40,198 bases of DNA, from assembly GCA_015065865.1 (NCBI GenBank), contig SVPM01000011.1, positions 1-40,198 on the forward strand, given 5' to 3'. This stretch comes from Oscillospiraceae bacterium. GTDB taxonomy: Bacteria; Bacillota; Clostridia; Oscillospirales; Acutalibacteraceae. Shown one piece after another: positions 1-8,540 of the stretch. Below the pieces are notes generated by a model. The model was not told the DNA's origin and did not search any database. It saw only the letters and a program-made list of their open reading frames with translations. The translations under genes were made by a program, and so were the position numbers. Every line of letters begins with the position of its first letter. Within the stretch, counting starts at the first letter, position 1.

Positions 1-2
1 TC

Positions 3-1367
3 ATCGAAAAGGATGTGTTTTACGATCTTTGCGATGAACTGGGTATTTTGATCTGGCAGGATCTGGCGTTTGCCTGTGCCGAAGTGCCGGTGGACTATCC
101 CGGTCTGTTGGATCTTATCAATGAGGAGATCGACACGGTGGTGCGCCGCCTTGCCAACCACCCGTGCATTGCGCTGTGGTGCGGCGGTAACGAGCGTAAC
201 GGTTGTTTCGGTTACTTCCCTTGTTTGGGTGAAGAGTTGTTCTTATACACCATGCGTGGTATTGTGAACGGGTTGGATCCCTCTCGTCCGTATGTGGATG
301 GCAGTCCCTACGGTTACAATCATATGGGTGGCCATGTGCGTAGCGGCGATCACCACACGTCGGCTTTCAATATCGGCAGTACGTTGGATTGGAACGAACG
401 CCGCGAGATATTTAAAACCACCACCAGCGGTATGGCGACCGAGGTCGGCTGTATGGGATTCCCGCCGATGAGCAGCTTGAAAAAATACGTTCCTGCCGAG
501 GAAATGACACACGACAGCCGTGTGATCGATCTGCATTTTGTGCGGAATCCGCACGACGGCGAAGGGAAAGGCTTCCTCGAAAAAGAGTATGAACTGGCAA
601 ACGATATGTTTGGTGCGTGCGCCGATTTCCAGGATTTTGCGAAGAAATCGGCTTGTGCACAGTCGGAATTCGTAACGTTGGACACCACCTTCCACCGCAG
701 TCGCAAAGGCAATTGCGCTGCCTCGCTTTTGTGGATGTATAACGATTGCTGGCCGTGCGGTACTTGGTCGGTGGTGGATTATTACTTAGAGCCGAAAGCG
801 GCGTATTACGCACTCAAGCGTGCATGCGAGCCGGTGGCGGCGGTGATCGCCAAACGTCCCGATGGGCTGGGAGCCTACGTGGTGAACGATACACGCCGTG
901 ACGTTCCTGCAACCCTCACCGTGGGCCAGATGGATACCGACGGTACGGTGGTGTTTCGCGAAGTACGGGATATTACCGCACCTGCGCTTTCTTCGGTGAA
1001 GATGTATGACTTCTCGGCGGTGGATGCCACCCGTCCGAACAGTTTTGTGTTTGTGCGGTTGGTTTGCGGCGATCGGCAAACGCAACAGGTGTGGTTCTTC
1101 CAAAATTGGCACGACATTGTGTGGGAACAACCCCACTTGACGGTTACCGCCGAACAAAAGGATAAACACAACATCACCGTTACTCTCGTTGCAGAGAAAT
1201 ACACCCGCTTCGTGCGGTTGCAAGGACTCGGCGACGGGGTTCAATACAGCGACAACTATTTTGATTTGTTGCCCGAACAGAAAAAGACGGTCACTATCAC
1301 CGCCGAAAAGGTGATTTCGATGGATGACATCACGGTAGACCACTGGCTTACCGACTGGGCGGAATAA
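3..1367 (+). CDS. beta-mannosidase, GH2 family (5'-truncated by window edge)
   Basis: This is the C-terminal ~454 residues of a glycoside hydrolase family 2 protein. The reading frame is open to the left edge, so the start lies outside the window; the in-frame GTG at 15 is internal. The acid/base region reads HPCIALWCGGNER, with the Glu codon at 192-194, which is the beta-mannosidase version of the GH2 NE motif. The likely nucleophile Glu is in MATEVGCMGFP (codon 441-443). The catalytic barrel is followed by beta-sandwich domains (from about 850 on) and the protein ends without a transport or anchor signal. Known members remove terminal beta-1,4-linked mannose from mannan or N-glycan cores. 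The GH38 and GH20 genes elsewhere in the window fit that role. Beta-galactosidase or exo-beta-glucosaminidase specificity is less likely given the WCGGNER context. A strong hairpin terminator follows. Confidence 0.85.
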   Translation: MEKDVFYDLCDELGILIWQDLAFACAEVPVDYPGLLDLINEEIDTVVRRLANHPCIALWCGGNERNGCFGYFPCLGEELFLYTMRGIVNGLDPSRPYVDGSPYGYNHMGGHVRSGDHHTSAFNIGSTLDWNERREIFKTTTSGMATEVGCMGFPPMSSLKKYVPAEEMTHDSRVIDLHFVRNPHDGEGKGFLEKEYELANDMFGACADFQDFAKKSACAQSEFVTLDTTFHRSRKGNCAASLLWMYNDCWPCGTWSVVDYYLEPKAAYYALKRACEPVAAVIAKRPDGLGAYVVNDTRRDVPATLTVGQMDTDGTVVFREVRDITAPALSSVKMYDFSAVDATRPNSFVFVRLVCGDRQTQQVWFFQNWHDIVWEQPHLTVTAEQKDKHNITVTLVAEKYTRFVRLQGLGDGVQYSDNYFDLLPEQKKTVTITAEKVISMDDITVDHWLTDWAE

Positions 1368-1380
1368 AAGGTGCAAAAAA

Positions 1381-1413
1381 CAGCAGAGGATTTTTGATTC
1401 CTCTGCTGTTTTT
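1381..1413. terminator. intrinsic terminator after the beta-mannosidase gene
   Basis: A 10-bp perfect stem (1381-1390 with 1399-1408) with an 8-nt loop is followed by five T and preceded by six A, so it could work in both directions. It separates the mannosidase from the blaI promoter. Confidence 0.85.
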
Positions 1414-1475
1414 GTGCATTGGGAAAATTGAATTTAACGTTCTTGCAAGAGAGGGAAGAGCTTTTGAAAAACTTC

Positions 1476-1504
1476 TTGACATGCCTGTCTATTGATGATA
1501 GACT
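1476..1504 (+). promoter_or_regulatory. blaI-blaR promoter
   Basis: A perfect -35 TTGACA (1476-1481), a 17-nt spacer and -10 TAGACT (1499-1504). The -10 lies inside the right arm of the first operator palindrome, so bound BlaI would block RNA polymerase. Confidence 0.8.
1487..1503. promoter_or_regulatory. operator O1 for the BlaI-type repressor
   Basis: Perfect inverted repeat GTCTAT-N5-ATAGAC overlapping the -10 box. The same arms recur at 1514-1530, with a centre-to-centre distance of 27 bp. BlaI/MecI family dimers bind such dyads; the classic staphylococcal core is TACA/TGTA, so the arm sequence here differs. Confidence 0.8.
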
Positions 1505-1513
1505 GTAAGCGGA

Positions 1514-1530
1514 GTCTATTGCCGATAGAC
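1514..1530. promoter_or_regulatory. operator O2 for the BlaI-type repressor
   Basis: Second perfect GTCTAT-N5-ATAGAC dyad, downstream of the transcription start and just before the blaI ribosome binding site (AAAGGAGG at about 1533-1540). The duplicated site suggests cooperative autorepression. Confidence 0.8.
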
Positions 1531-1546
1531 AAAAAGGAGGGTTCGC

Positions 1547-1918
1547 GTGAGAGAAGTGAAATTGGGCGTTGTGGAAGGAAGGTTTGCCGACATCGTATGG
1601 ACGAACGCGCCGTTGACCACCAGAGAATTGGTCGCGCTTTGCGAGCAAGAACTTTGCTGGAAGCGTACTACGACGTATACCGTTCTTAAGAAACTGTGTG
1701 AGCGTGGATTGTTTGCCACAGAGAACGGCACGGTGACGGTGTGCCTTTCGAAAGAGGAGTTTTATGCACGACAAAGTGAACGGTTTGTAGAAGAAACGTT
1801 TGCCGGCTCGTTGCCTGCCTTTATCGCGGCGTTCACTGCCCGCAAACCGTTGACTGCCGCTGAGCGGGAGGAGATCATACGTATGATCGACCGTTTCGGA
1901 AAGGAGGGCGGCTCGTGA
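1547..1918 (+). CDS. BlaI/MecI/CopY-family transcriptional repressor
   Basis: A 123-residue winged-helix repressor. The N-terminal two thirds match the BlaI fold: a helix-turn-helix around TTRELVALCEQELCWKRTTTYT, then the wing LFATENGTVTVCLSKEEF. A C-terminal helical dimerisation segment follows. GTG at 1547 is chosen as start because AAAGGAGG sits 6 nt upstream. The stop overlaps the next gene by 4 nt (GTGA), so the two are translationally coupled. In known systems BlaI represses its own operon until the partner M56 protease triggers its cleavage. The twin operators just upstream support autoregulation. There is no beta-lactamase gene in the same transcript, although two beta-lactamase-fold hydrolases lie 7 kb away. 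Confidence 0.9.
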   Translation: MREVKLGVVEGRFADIVWTNAPLTTRELVALCEQELCWKRTTTYTVLKKLCERGLFATENGTVTVCLSKEEFYARQSERFVEETFAGSLPAFIAAFTARKPLTAAEREEIIRMIDRFGKEGGS

Positions 1919-4011
1919 GTGAACTTTTTGTGTTCTTTTTAAACAAAAGCATTACTGCCGGATGGATAGTGGCGGTGGTTTTGATACTGCGACCGTTACT
2001 CCGCCGTGCGCCGCGTTGGGTCACCTGTTCGCTGTGGGGCGTGGTGGGGCTTCGCTTGCTGTTGCCGTTTTCGCTCACGAGCGTATTCAGTTTGATTCCT
2101 TCGGCAACCCCTGTTCCCGAAGATATTGCACTCACACACAGGCCGGCTGTTCAAACCGGAGTGGATTCGATCAATACGGCCGTTAATCCGCTTATTTATG
2201 AAGCGTTTGCTCCGCCGCTCGGAAACAGTGTCAACCCCTTGCAGGTGGTGTTGGCAGTGGCCGCGTGGGTGTGGATAGTCGGCGTTTTTGCCATGCTCGT
2301 CTATGCAGCCGCGGCATACATCCGTCTTGCACGACGGGTGCGGGTGTCGTTGCCGTTGGGAGAGGGGGTATATGCGTGTGATACCGTTGTCACACCGTTT
2401 ATTCTCGGCATTCTGAAACCGCGTATTTTTTTGCCGTCCGCTATGGCGGAAGATACGGCTGCCTTGGTGATCGCTCACGAAAAAGCGCATCTCAAACGGC
2501 GTGATCACTGGATAAAACCGTTGAGTTTTTTACTGCTCTCGGTATATTGGTTTCATCCGCTCGTGTGGGTAGGATACCTGTTCTTATGTCGCGATATTGA
2601 GGCCGCCTGTGACGAAAAGGTGGTGAAAACGTTGGATATCGAGGGACGGTGCGCCTATTCCACTGCGTTGGTCGAGTGCAATCCGCACCGCCGTGCGGTG
2701 GCACTGTGTCCTCTGGCGTTTGGCGAAGTGGGGGTGAAAGCAAGGGTCAAGGCCGTGCTGAACTACAAAAAACCGTCCTTTTGGCTGATTCTTTTGTCGG
2801 TGGTGGTGAGCGTCGCAGTGGCGGTGTGTTTTCTTACCGATCCGCGGGACAAAAGGACGGACGGCGTGGTTTCACAGCACGGCGGTTCCGATTTGAAAGG
2901 CGTTTCGCTCATCATTACGGAGGCGGAACTTTCTGCGCCCGATCCGTATTTCACGGTGGAATGGAACAACGACACCGCAGGGGAGATACTCTACGGTGAA
3001 CCGTTTGACGTGTATTATAAGCAGGACGGTGGTTGGGTAGATTGTCGGCAGGACGATGCCGTATGGACTATGCCCGCCTACAACGTGCGCCCGCACGGTG
3101 CGCGGGAGAAGACCTATCGTTTGCGTGGGCTCAGTATGTATATTGCGGGGGAATACCGTCTTGAAGCCTCGTTCACGGCGAACGGCGAAAAGCACACTGC
3201 GTGGGTGGAGTTTACCTTGGCCCGCGGTGTGGAGCAGGAAGCGGCACTGAATTTTGAACCGCAATCGTTGTGGTATGTAAACGGTGCGTATTCTTATGTG
3301 ATGACTGCCGACAAGGCGCCGCGCTGGGGGTTGGTGAACGGTACCGCTTTGTATGAATACGGACGGGACGGACTGGTCGCTATGCTCGGATATATGCAAA
3401 AGATCACGTTAAATGAGGATACGTTCTTTTCGCGGCTGAAGTATGCTTCGGGATGGGAAGAGAACACACCATCTGTGGATTCCATATATAAAAACAACAA
3501 ATATGCGTGGCAACTGTACAACGGAAACACACTCTATTTGTTGTTGGAACAACAAGACGGCAGGTTCCTTATGGGATACGGCAGTTACAATCATAATTTT
3601 GACGAATCTCCAAACCCCGACAACTCCGAAATTCGCTGGTTGTATCAATTGGAAAAGACGGAAAAAACGCCGAATATGTCACAACCGATAGTGGACGGGG
3701 CAATCGTGTTTTATCGCGAAACGACCGAGGAACACAATACGCCGGTGTACGACACCTATCACCGCATGAGTTCCGCCGCGTTGACCGCGTTGATGGACGA
3801 TTTGGCGGCGGAACAATGGATATATGACGGCTTAGTGGATCGCACGGCATTTCATTTCGACGGAAAACTGTGGTATCACGATCAATGGTTGTATTTCGGT
3901 TTTGAAGAACGTATTGTGTTCTGCGGTGAACATTTTGCGGGTGTGTCGGACGATACGATGGAACGTTTTAAGAGCGTTCAGAAACAGGCCGAACCGTTTC
4001 GAGGACAGTAA
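1915..4011 (+). CDS. BlaR1/MecR1-type M56 membrane metalloprotease with a non-penicillin-binding sensor region
   Basis: A 698-residue sensor-transducer. Hydrophobic segments lie near residues 13-28, 36-60, 108-138 and 287-307. The M56 zinc protease motif HEKAH is at 188-192, followed by a helix containing DIEAACDE (about 227-234) that should supply the third ligand. After the last membrane segment, about 390 residues are predicted to be outside the cell. In BlaR1/MecR1 this part is a penicillin-binding domain; here I see no SxxK, SxN or KTG arrangement. Residues ~325-435 instead look like an immunoglobulin-type beta-sandwich, followed by a further unassigned region with many aromatic residues. 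The signal is therefore probably not a beta-lactam, or is sensed differently. It is coupled to the upstream repressor by a 4-nt overlap. Confidence 0.85.
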   Translation: MSELFVFFLNKSITAGWIVAVVLILRPLLRRAPRWVTCSLWGVVGLRLLLPFSLTSVFSLIPSATPVPEDIALTHRPAVQTGVDSINTAVNPLIYEAFAPPLGNSVNPLQVVLAVAAWVWIVGVFAMLVYAAAAYIRLARRVRVSLPLGEGVYACDTVVTPFILGILKPRIFLPSAMAEDTAALVIAHEKAHLKRRDHWIKPLSFLLLSVYWFHPLVWVGYLFLCRDIEAACDEKVVKTLDIEGRCAYSTALVECNPHRRAVALCPLAFGEVGVKARVKAVLNYKKPSFWLILLSVVVSVAVAVCFLTDPRDKRTDGVVSQHGGSDLKGVSLIITEAELSAPDPYFTVEWNNDTAGEILYGEPFDVYYKQDGGWVDCRQDDAVWTMPAYNVRPHGAREKTYRLRGLSMYIAGEYRLEASFTANGEKHTAWVEFTLARGVEQEAALNFEPQSLWYVNGAYSYVMTADKAPRWGLVNGTALYEYGRDGLVAMLGYMQKITLNEDTFFSRLKYASGWEENTPSVDSIYKNNKYAWQLYNGNTLYLLLEQQDGRFLMGYGSYNHNFDESPNPDNSEIRWLYQLEKTEKTPNMSQPIVDGAIVFYRETTEEHNTPVYDTYHRMSSAALTALMDDLAAEQWIYDGLVDRTAFHFDGKLWYHDQWLYFGFEERIVFCGEHFAGVSDDTMERFKSVQKQAEPFRGQ

Positions 4012-4016
4012 AAAAA

Positions 4017-4046
4017 GAGCGAGTGACCGAGTCACTCGCTCTTTTT
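4017..4046. terminator. bidirectional terminator between blaR-like gene and the minus-strand cluster
   Basis: An 11-bp perfect stem (4017-4027 with 4031-4041) with a 3-nt loop, flanked by A6 upstream and T5 downstream. It serves both convergent transcripts. Confidence 0.85.
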
Positions 4047-4048
4047 CG

Positions 4049-4336
4049 TTAACCTTTGCTTACACGGTCCAACCAGATGGTTGCGATGTCCAACGCCTCA
4101 TACAGCCCTGCTTTTTCACTCTTCTTCAAAAAGCGTTCGTTCAAGGGAAGTTCCGGATCGGTCGCCATCATCTGAACCTGCACTTTTGTTGCCACCGAGA
4201 GTTCCTTCACCGTTTCGGTGGAGAGGATCTGCATCACAACTACGTGCTCATCCGCCATATCCCCGTAGTACAGCGTGTTGCCGCTACGAACCAAGGGGCG
4301 GCCTTTATAGGTCAAAATCGTTTCTTTATCCGCCAT
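4049..4336 (-). CDS. conserved-looking small protein of unknown function
   Basis: A 95-residue soluble, mixed alpha/beta protein with no signal peptide or membrane segment. The first half (TILTYKGRPLVRSGNTLYYGDMADEHVVVMQIL) looks like a beta-hairpin-rich fold. The C-terminus (FLKKSEKAGLYEALDIATIWLDRV) is helical. I do not recognise the family with certainty. It starts 26 nt after the ireB stop on the same strand, with an AAAGGA-type site upstream of the ATG, so it is probably co-transcribed with ireB. A convergent terminator closes the unit. Co-transcription with ireB is the only hint to function. Confidence 0.75.
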   Translation of the reverse strand: MADKETILTYKGRPLVRSGNTLYYGDMADEHVVVMQILSTETVKELSVATKVQVQMMATDPELPLNERFLKKSEKAGLYEALDIATIWLDRVSKG

Positions 4337-4362
4337 GGGTTTGTACCTGTTCCTTTCCTAAA

Positions 4363-4608
4363 TCAATCGTTGAGATACGAGCGCACCAAAGCACGCAGAA
4401 GATCGTCACGGTCGATCTTACGGATGAGGGTACGGGCATTGTTGTGCGTGGTAATGTAAGTCGGGTCTTCCGAGAGAATGTACCCAACCAACTGGTTGAT
4501 AGGGTTGTACCCCTTTTCGCGCAACGCATCGTATACGATGGTCAGCACCTTTTTCATTTCGGCATCGTTATCACAGCCGATCGAAAACGTTTGCGTTCTG
4601 TCAAGCAT
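4363..4608 (-). CDS. ireB: IreB-family regulatory phosphoprotein (UPF0297/YrzL)
   Basis: An 81-residue protein matching the IreB family along its whole length. The core [29 protein letters not shown] is the family signature, followed by [11 protein letters not shown]. In Enterococcus, IreB is phosphorylated on N-terminal threonines by the PASTA kinase IreK and lowers cephalosporin resistance. The N-terminal TQTFSIG keeps candidate Thr/Ser sites. In many Firmicutes it sits in an alaS-yrzL-yrrK(ruvX)-yrzB cluster. Here the yrzB-like DUF1292 gene is 6 kb away and ruvX is not in view, so that cluster is broken up. A consensus promoter lies directly upstream. Confidence 0.9.
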   Translation of the reverse strand: MLDRTQTFSIGCDNDAEMKKVLTIVYDALREKGYNPINQLVGYILSEDPTYITTHNNARTLIRKIDRDDLLRALVRSYLND

Positions 4609-4640
4609 TCCGTTAACCTCCGTTCCGTAGTTACAATAGT

Positions 4641-4669
4641 ATTATACGGCATAATTATGGAATTTGCAA
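4641..4669 (-). promoter_or_regulatory. ireB promoter
   Basis: On the minus strand TTGCAA (4664-4669), a 17-nt spacer, then a perfect TATAAT (4641-4646), 33 nt upstream of the ireB start. It sits immediately after the pheT stop, so ireB need not rely on read-through from pheST. Confidence 0.8.
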
Positions 4670-4673
4670 GGGC

Positions 4674-7055
4674 TTAGGTGCGGAGAATACAGTCTTTTTC
4701 TTTTAAATTTTTGAAAATTTTGTTCAATGCGGGGGAAATTTGTTCGTCGGTCAGCGTTCCCTCGCTGCTGCGGAAGGTCAAGCTGAACGCCACGCTCTTT
4801 TTGCCTGCTTCGATCTGCGCGCCTTTGTAAACGTCAAACAGCGTGACCGTTTCGAGCAAACGGCCGCCTGCACGGCGAATGATATCGGCGATCTCGCCGA
4901 CAGGCAGATCTTCGTCACACAGCAGTGCCAGATCGCGTTCCACCGCGGGGAAGCGGGGCAGGGGCTGATAGCGCACCAACGGTTTTTCGGCGGCAAACAG
5001 TAACGGCAGTTCCAACTGCGCCACATACACACGCACGCCGAATCCGTATTTTTCCGCCACATCGGGGTGCACTTCGCCGAATACGCCGATCACTTCATCG
5101 CCCAGCCAGATCGCCGCTTGACGGCCGGGGTGCAGGAACGGTTCGCCCGAAGCGGTGAACCGTGCGCGGGTGCCGCGACACAGGAGTTCCACCGCACCTT
5201 TCATGGTGAAGAAGTCCTCGCCCTCGCCGTAGAAGCCGAGGCACAGTGCGGGGCGTTCTTCGGGCTGCAGGTCGGCATCTTCATTCGGGATAAACAGGCG
5301 GCCCGTTTCAAACAGGCGTGCCGCCGTGTTCTTGCGGTTGTAGTTGGTGGCCAGCACCGTCAGCATCGAGGTGAACAACTGGCTACGCATCACACCGAAT
5401 TCTTCGCTGAGCGGATTACGCAACGCCACTACGTCGCGGCGAATGTCATCTTCGGGGAGCAACAGCGTGTCTGCCGCTTTGCGATTGATGAAGGAATAGG
5501 TGGTGATCTCACGCGCACCCTGACCGATCAGAAGTGCTTTCAAGCGGTCGGTCTTGCGGCGTTCGTCGGTCAGCGTGCCGCGAAGCACGGCACCTTTCAT
5601 CGGCGTGCCGACGATATGGTCGTAACCGTAAATACGCATCACTTCTTCTGCAATGTCCGCACGGCCTTCGATGTCGTCACGGATCGAGGGGACGCGGCAG
5701 GTGAGCACACCGTTTTCTTCGGTGGTGGGCAGTGCCAAACGATTGAGGATGTCCACCATGGTTTCGGTGGGAATAGACACGCCGAGCAACGCTTCAATGT
5801 CCGCCGCTTTCACGGTGAGCACACGGTCTTCCGGCAGACCGTTGTTCAGATCAATGGTGCCGTCGATGATATCGCCTGCATCGAGTTCGTCGATCAATTG
5901 CAGTGCGCGCTCCATCGCATAGGCGGTATTCACGATATCCACGCCCTTTTCAAAGCGGCCGCTCGATTCGGTGTGGATACCCAACGCACGGCCCGTGCGG
6001 CGCACGCTGTCGCGGCGGAATTTGGCCGCTTCAAAGAACAGAGCGGTGGTGTCCGCTTCGATCTCGCTTTCTTGACCGCCCATAATCCCCGCAATGCAAG
6101 AGGGGGATTCGGCATCGCAAATGACCAACATATCCTCGGTCAAGTTGTGCTCTTTGCCGTCGAGCGTGGTGATCTGCTCGCCCGCTGCGGCACGGCGCAC
6201 GATGATCTCGGCGCCTTTCACGTCTTGGAGGTCAAACGCGTGCATCGGCTGACCGGTTTCCAACATCACGAAATTGGTGATGTCCACAATGTTATTGATG
6301 GGGCGCATACCGGCCGAGCGCAGGCACTGCTGCATCCAATCGGGCGAGGGAGTCACACGCAGGTTGGTCACCACACGGCCGAGATACCGCGGGCAGAGAT
6401 CAAAATCACGCACCGACACGGCAATGTGGTCGTGGATACTGCCGCCGACCGTCTTGTAGGACGGCACGGGCCGTTTCAATTCTTTGTTCAGTACCACTGC
6501 CACTTCGCGGGCAAGACCCAACACGCTCTGGCAATCGGGACGATTGGCCAGCACGGAGAAATCGATGATGACGTCGTTCAAATGCAGAATTTCGCGCATA
6601 TCGGTACCGGGGGCGGCCTCTTCTTTTAAGATCAAAATGCCGTTCACTTCCGCACCGGGATAGTCGCTGTCTTTGAGGCACAGTTCTTCGCCCGAGCACA
6701 GCATACCGTTTGAGGGCACACCGCGCAGTTTGCCTTTTTTGATATGCACACCGCAGGGAAGATCGGAATCGTGCAGGGCGGCAGGCACCAAGGCACCTTC
6801 AAACACGTTTTGTGCGCCCGTCACGATCTGAACCAATTCGTCTGCACCCACGTCCATCTGGCAGATCTGCAGATGATCGGAATCGGGGTGTTTTTCCAAT
6901 TTCACCAGACGGGCGGCCACCACGTTACGCATGGTGTCTGCAAGATCTTCCACACCGTCCACTTCAAAACCGGCCATGGTCATACGGCGGCAGAGTTCTT
7001 CCACCGACACGTCAATATCCACATAGCGTTTCAGCCAATTTAACGATACTTTCAT
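4674..7055 (-). CDS. pheT: phenylalanyl-tRNA synthetase beta subunit
   Basis: A 793-residue protein of the usual bacterial PheT length. In order: the N-terminal MKVSLNWLKRYVDI opening, an EMAP/OB-type tRNA-binding domain (~40-150, with HPDSDHLQICQMDVG), a B3/B4 editing domain (~200-380, with RPINNIVDITNFVMLETGQPMHAFD), the B5 DNA-binding-like domain (~400-475), the catalytic-like core, and a C-terminal anticodon-binding FDX-ACB domain (~700-793, starting near PRFPAVERDLALL). With PheS it forms the alpha2beta2 enzyme that charges tRNA-Phe in the cytoplasm. It starts 18 nt after pheS with its own AAGGAG site, so the two form one operon under the T-box leader. Confidence 0.97.
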   Translation of the reverse strand: MKVSLNWLKRYVDIDVSVEELCRRMTMAGFEVDGVEDLADTMRNVVAARLVKLEKHPDSDHLQICQMDVGADELVQIVTGAQNVFEGALVPAALHDSDLPCGVHIKKGKLRGVPSNGMLCSGEELCLKDSDYPGAEVNGILILKEEAAPGTDMREILHLNDVIIDFSVLANRPDCQSVLGLAREVAVVLNKELKRPVPSYKTVGGSIHDHIAVSVRDFDLCPRYLGRVVTNLRVTPSPDWMQQCLRSAGMRPINNIVDITNFVMLETGQPMHAFDLQDVKGAEIIVRRAAAGEQITTLDGKEHNLTEDMLVICDAESPSCIAGIMGGQESEIEADTTALFFEAAKFRRDSVRRTGRALGIHTESSGRFEKGVDIVNTAYAMERALQLIDELDAGDIIDGTIDLNNGLPEDRVLTVKAADIEALLGVSIPTETMVDILNRLALPTTEENGVLTCRVPSIRDDIEGRADIAEEVMRIYGYDHIVGTPMKGAVLRGTLTDERRKTDRLKALLIGQGAREITTYSFINRKAADTLLLPEDDIRRDVVALRNPLSEEFGVMRSQLFTSMLTVLATNYNRKNTAARLFETGRLFIPNEDADLQPEERPALCLGFYGEGEDFFTMKGAVELLCRGTRARFTASGEPFLHPGRQAAIWLGDEVIGVFGEVHPDVAEKYGFGVRVYVAQLELPLLFAAEKPLVRYQPLPRFPAVERDLALLCDEDLPVGEIADIIRRAGGRLLETVTLFDVYKGAQIEAGKKSVAFSLTFRSSEGTLTDEQISPALNKIFKNLKEKDCILRT

Positions 7056-7073
7056 GGTACAAACACTCCTTCC

Positions 7074-8093
7074 TTAAAACTGGTTCAAGAACCGCAGATC
7101 GTTTTCAAACAGCAAGCGAATATCGCTGATCTTGTGGCGGGTAGTGGTCAAACGGTCGAGACCGATACCAAAGGCAAAGCCCGAATATTCTTCGGGGTCA
7201 ATGCCACACCCCGCAAGCACGCGGGGATGCACCATACCGGCACCGAGGATCTCGATCCAGCCGCTGCCCTTGCACACACGGCAACCTTTGCCGCCGCACT
7301 CGGGGCAGGATACGTCCACTTCCACGCTCGGTTCGGTAAAGGGGAAGAAGGAGGGGCGGAAACGCACTGCGGTGCCCTCACCGTACATTTCGTGTGCAAA
7401 CTGTTCCAGCACGCCTTTAAGATCACACAGGGTAATGCCTTTGTCCACCACCAGACCTTCCACTTGGTGGAAGACGGGGGAGTGGGTCGCATCCACTTCG
7501 TCCGCACGGTACACGCGACCGGGGCAGAGAATGCGGATGGGAGGTTTGCGATCTTCCATCGTGCGGATCTGTGCGGCCGACGTTTGGGTGCGGAGCAGCA
7601 ACGATTCGGTGAGATAGAAGGTGTCCTGCATATCCCGTGCGGGGTGATCCGCCGGCACGTTCAACGCTTCGAAATTGTAGTGGTCGGTCTCTACTTCGGG
7701 GCCGTCCACCACGTCGAATCCCATCGAGCGGAAAATGTCGATAAGGTCGTTCAACACCGCGTTCAGCGGATGCAGACCGCCCACGGGAGCGGCCTTGCCC
7801 GGCATGGTCACGTCTAAGCGCTCATCCAAAAGCTGCTGTGCACGGGCGGCGGCAAGGATCTCCGCCTCACGGGCGGCAAGCGCTTCTTCCACTTGCGCCT
7901 TGGTGGCGTTAATGGCTTGACCCATTGCGGGGCGTTCTTCGGGCGAGAGTGTGCCGAGTGAACGAAGCAGTTCGGAGAACACGCTCTTCTTACCGAGATA
8001 TTTCACGCGAAAATCTTCCAGTTCACGCGCGTTGCCGAGTGTTGCCAACGCGGCCGTTGCCTCGGCGTATAAGGCTTGCAGTTTGTCTTTCAT
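7074..8093 (-). CDS. pheS: phenylalanyl-tRNA synthetase alpha subunit
   Basis: A 339-residue class II aminoacyl-tRNA synthetase subunit. An N-terminal coiled coil (~1-85) precedes the catalytic domain with GGLHPLN, the motif 2 region FHQVEGLVVDKG, the phenylalanine-pocket stretch RFRPSFFPFTEPSVEVD, and motif 3 near FAFGIGLDRLTTTRH. A Cys-rich insert CPECGGKGCRVCKG precedes motif 3; such inserts are common in Firmicutes PheS. The start ATG at 8093 has an AAAGGA site. It is the first gene of the pheST operon and is preceded by a T-box riboswitch. Confidence 0.97.
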   Translation of the reverse strand: MKDKLQALYAEATAALATLGNARELEDFRVKYLGKKSVFSELLRSLGTLSPEERPAMGQAINATKAQVEEALAAREAEILAAARAQQLLDERLDVTMPGKAAPVGGLHPLNAVLNDLIDIFRSMGFDVVDGPEVETDHYNFEALNVPADHPARDMQDTFYLTESLLLRTQTSAAQIRTMEDRKPPIRILCPGRVYRADEVDATHSPVFHQVEGLVVDKGITLCDLKGVLEQFAHEMYGEGTAVRFRPSFFPFTEPSVEVDVSCPECGGKGCRVCKGSGWIEILGAGMVHPRVLAGCGIDPEEYSGFAFGIGLDRLTTTRHKISDIRLLFENDLRFLNQF

Positions 8094-8120
8094 ATCGTTG
8101 TTCCTTTCTCATGGTCGCAG

Positions 8121-8377
8121 AAAATAAAAAAGACCTCGTCCCTCCATGGGACGAAGCCGAAACTCCGCGGTACCACCCTTGGTTTTTGCATGAAGCAAAC
8201 ACTCCATCGGCCGTTAACGGTGCCTGCCGTTGCCGCCTACTCTTTCGTTCAGCGGCACCGCTCCGAAGTGAACTTCCGCCCGCACACGAACCTTAAGATG
8301 CTTTCAGCCGCGGCATCTCTCTCTGAAAAGGGGTGTTGTGAGCGTACTCTCTTCATCACAGCGTTTCGTACCCTGTT
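8121..8377 (-). promoter_or_regulatory. T-box riboswitch leader (tRNA-Phe) of pheS-pheT
   Basis: On the minus strand the leader carries the canonical T-box sequence AAGGGTGGTACCGCG (8166-8180), which pairs with the uncharged tRNA acceptor end. It is followed by a terminator: stem 8148-8156 with 8134-8142 and a T-rich run at 8121-8133. A GATGAAGAGAGTA segment near the 5' end resembles the Stem I AGTA-bulge region. The GAAGTTCACTTCGGAG-like segment after Stem I is also typical. A TTC triplet (8288-8290) in GGTTCGTG is a plausible specifier codon for phenylalanine; that position is inferred, not folded rigorously. Confidence 0.92.
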
Positions 8378-8406
8378 ACTATACCATACATTTTCCGCGA
8401 ATGCAA
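8378..8406 (-). promoter_or_regulatory. pheST promoter
   Basis: Extended -10 TG-G-TATAGT (TATAGT at 8378-8383 on the minus strand) with a weak -35 TTGCAT (8401-8406) at 17-nt spacing, just upstream of the T-box leader. Confidence 0.65.
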
Positions 8407-8511
8407 GTAGAATTTTACATATTGGCTTGAATTTTTGCACAATGGTATCGTAATGCTCCGTATACCTGTTTTTTCTCTCTGCAATGTGTTATATATTACA
8501 TATTAAAGGGC

Positions 8512-8540
8512 TTGACGGTCCTGTTTATGTCTGTTATTAT
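8512..8540 (+). promoter_or_regulatory. promoter of the first GH20 gene
   Basis: TTGACG (8512-8517), 17-nt spacer, extended -10 TG-T-TATTAT (TATTAT 8535-8540). Transcription would begin near 8547, which excludes the upstream in-frame ATG at 8484 and fixes the start at 8562, leaving a very short leader. Confidence 0.8.

Noticed and set aside
5067..6629. 520-codon plus-strand open frame inside pheT
   Set aside because: Antisense shadow of pheT, His/Gly/Gln-rich composition without any family signal.
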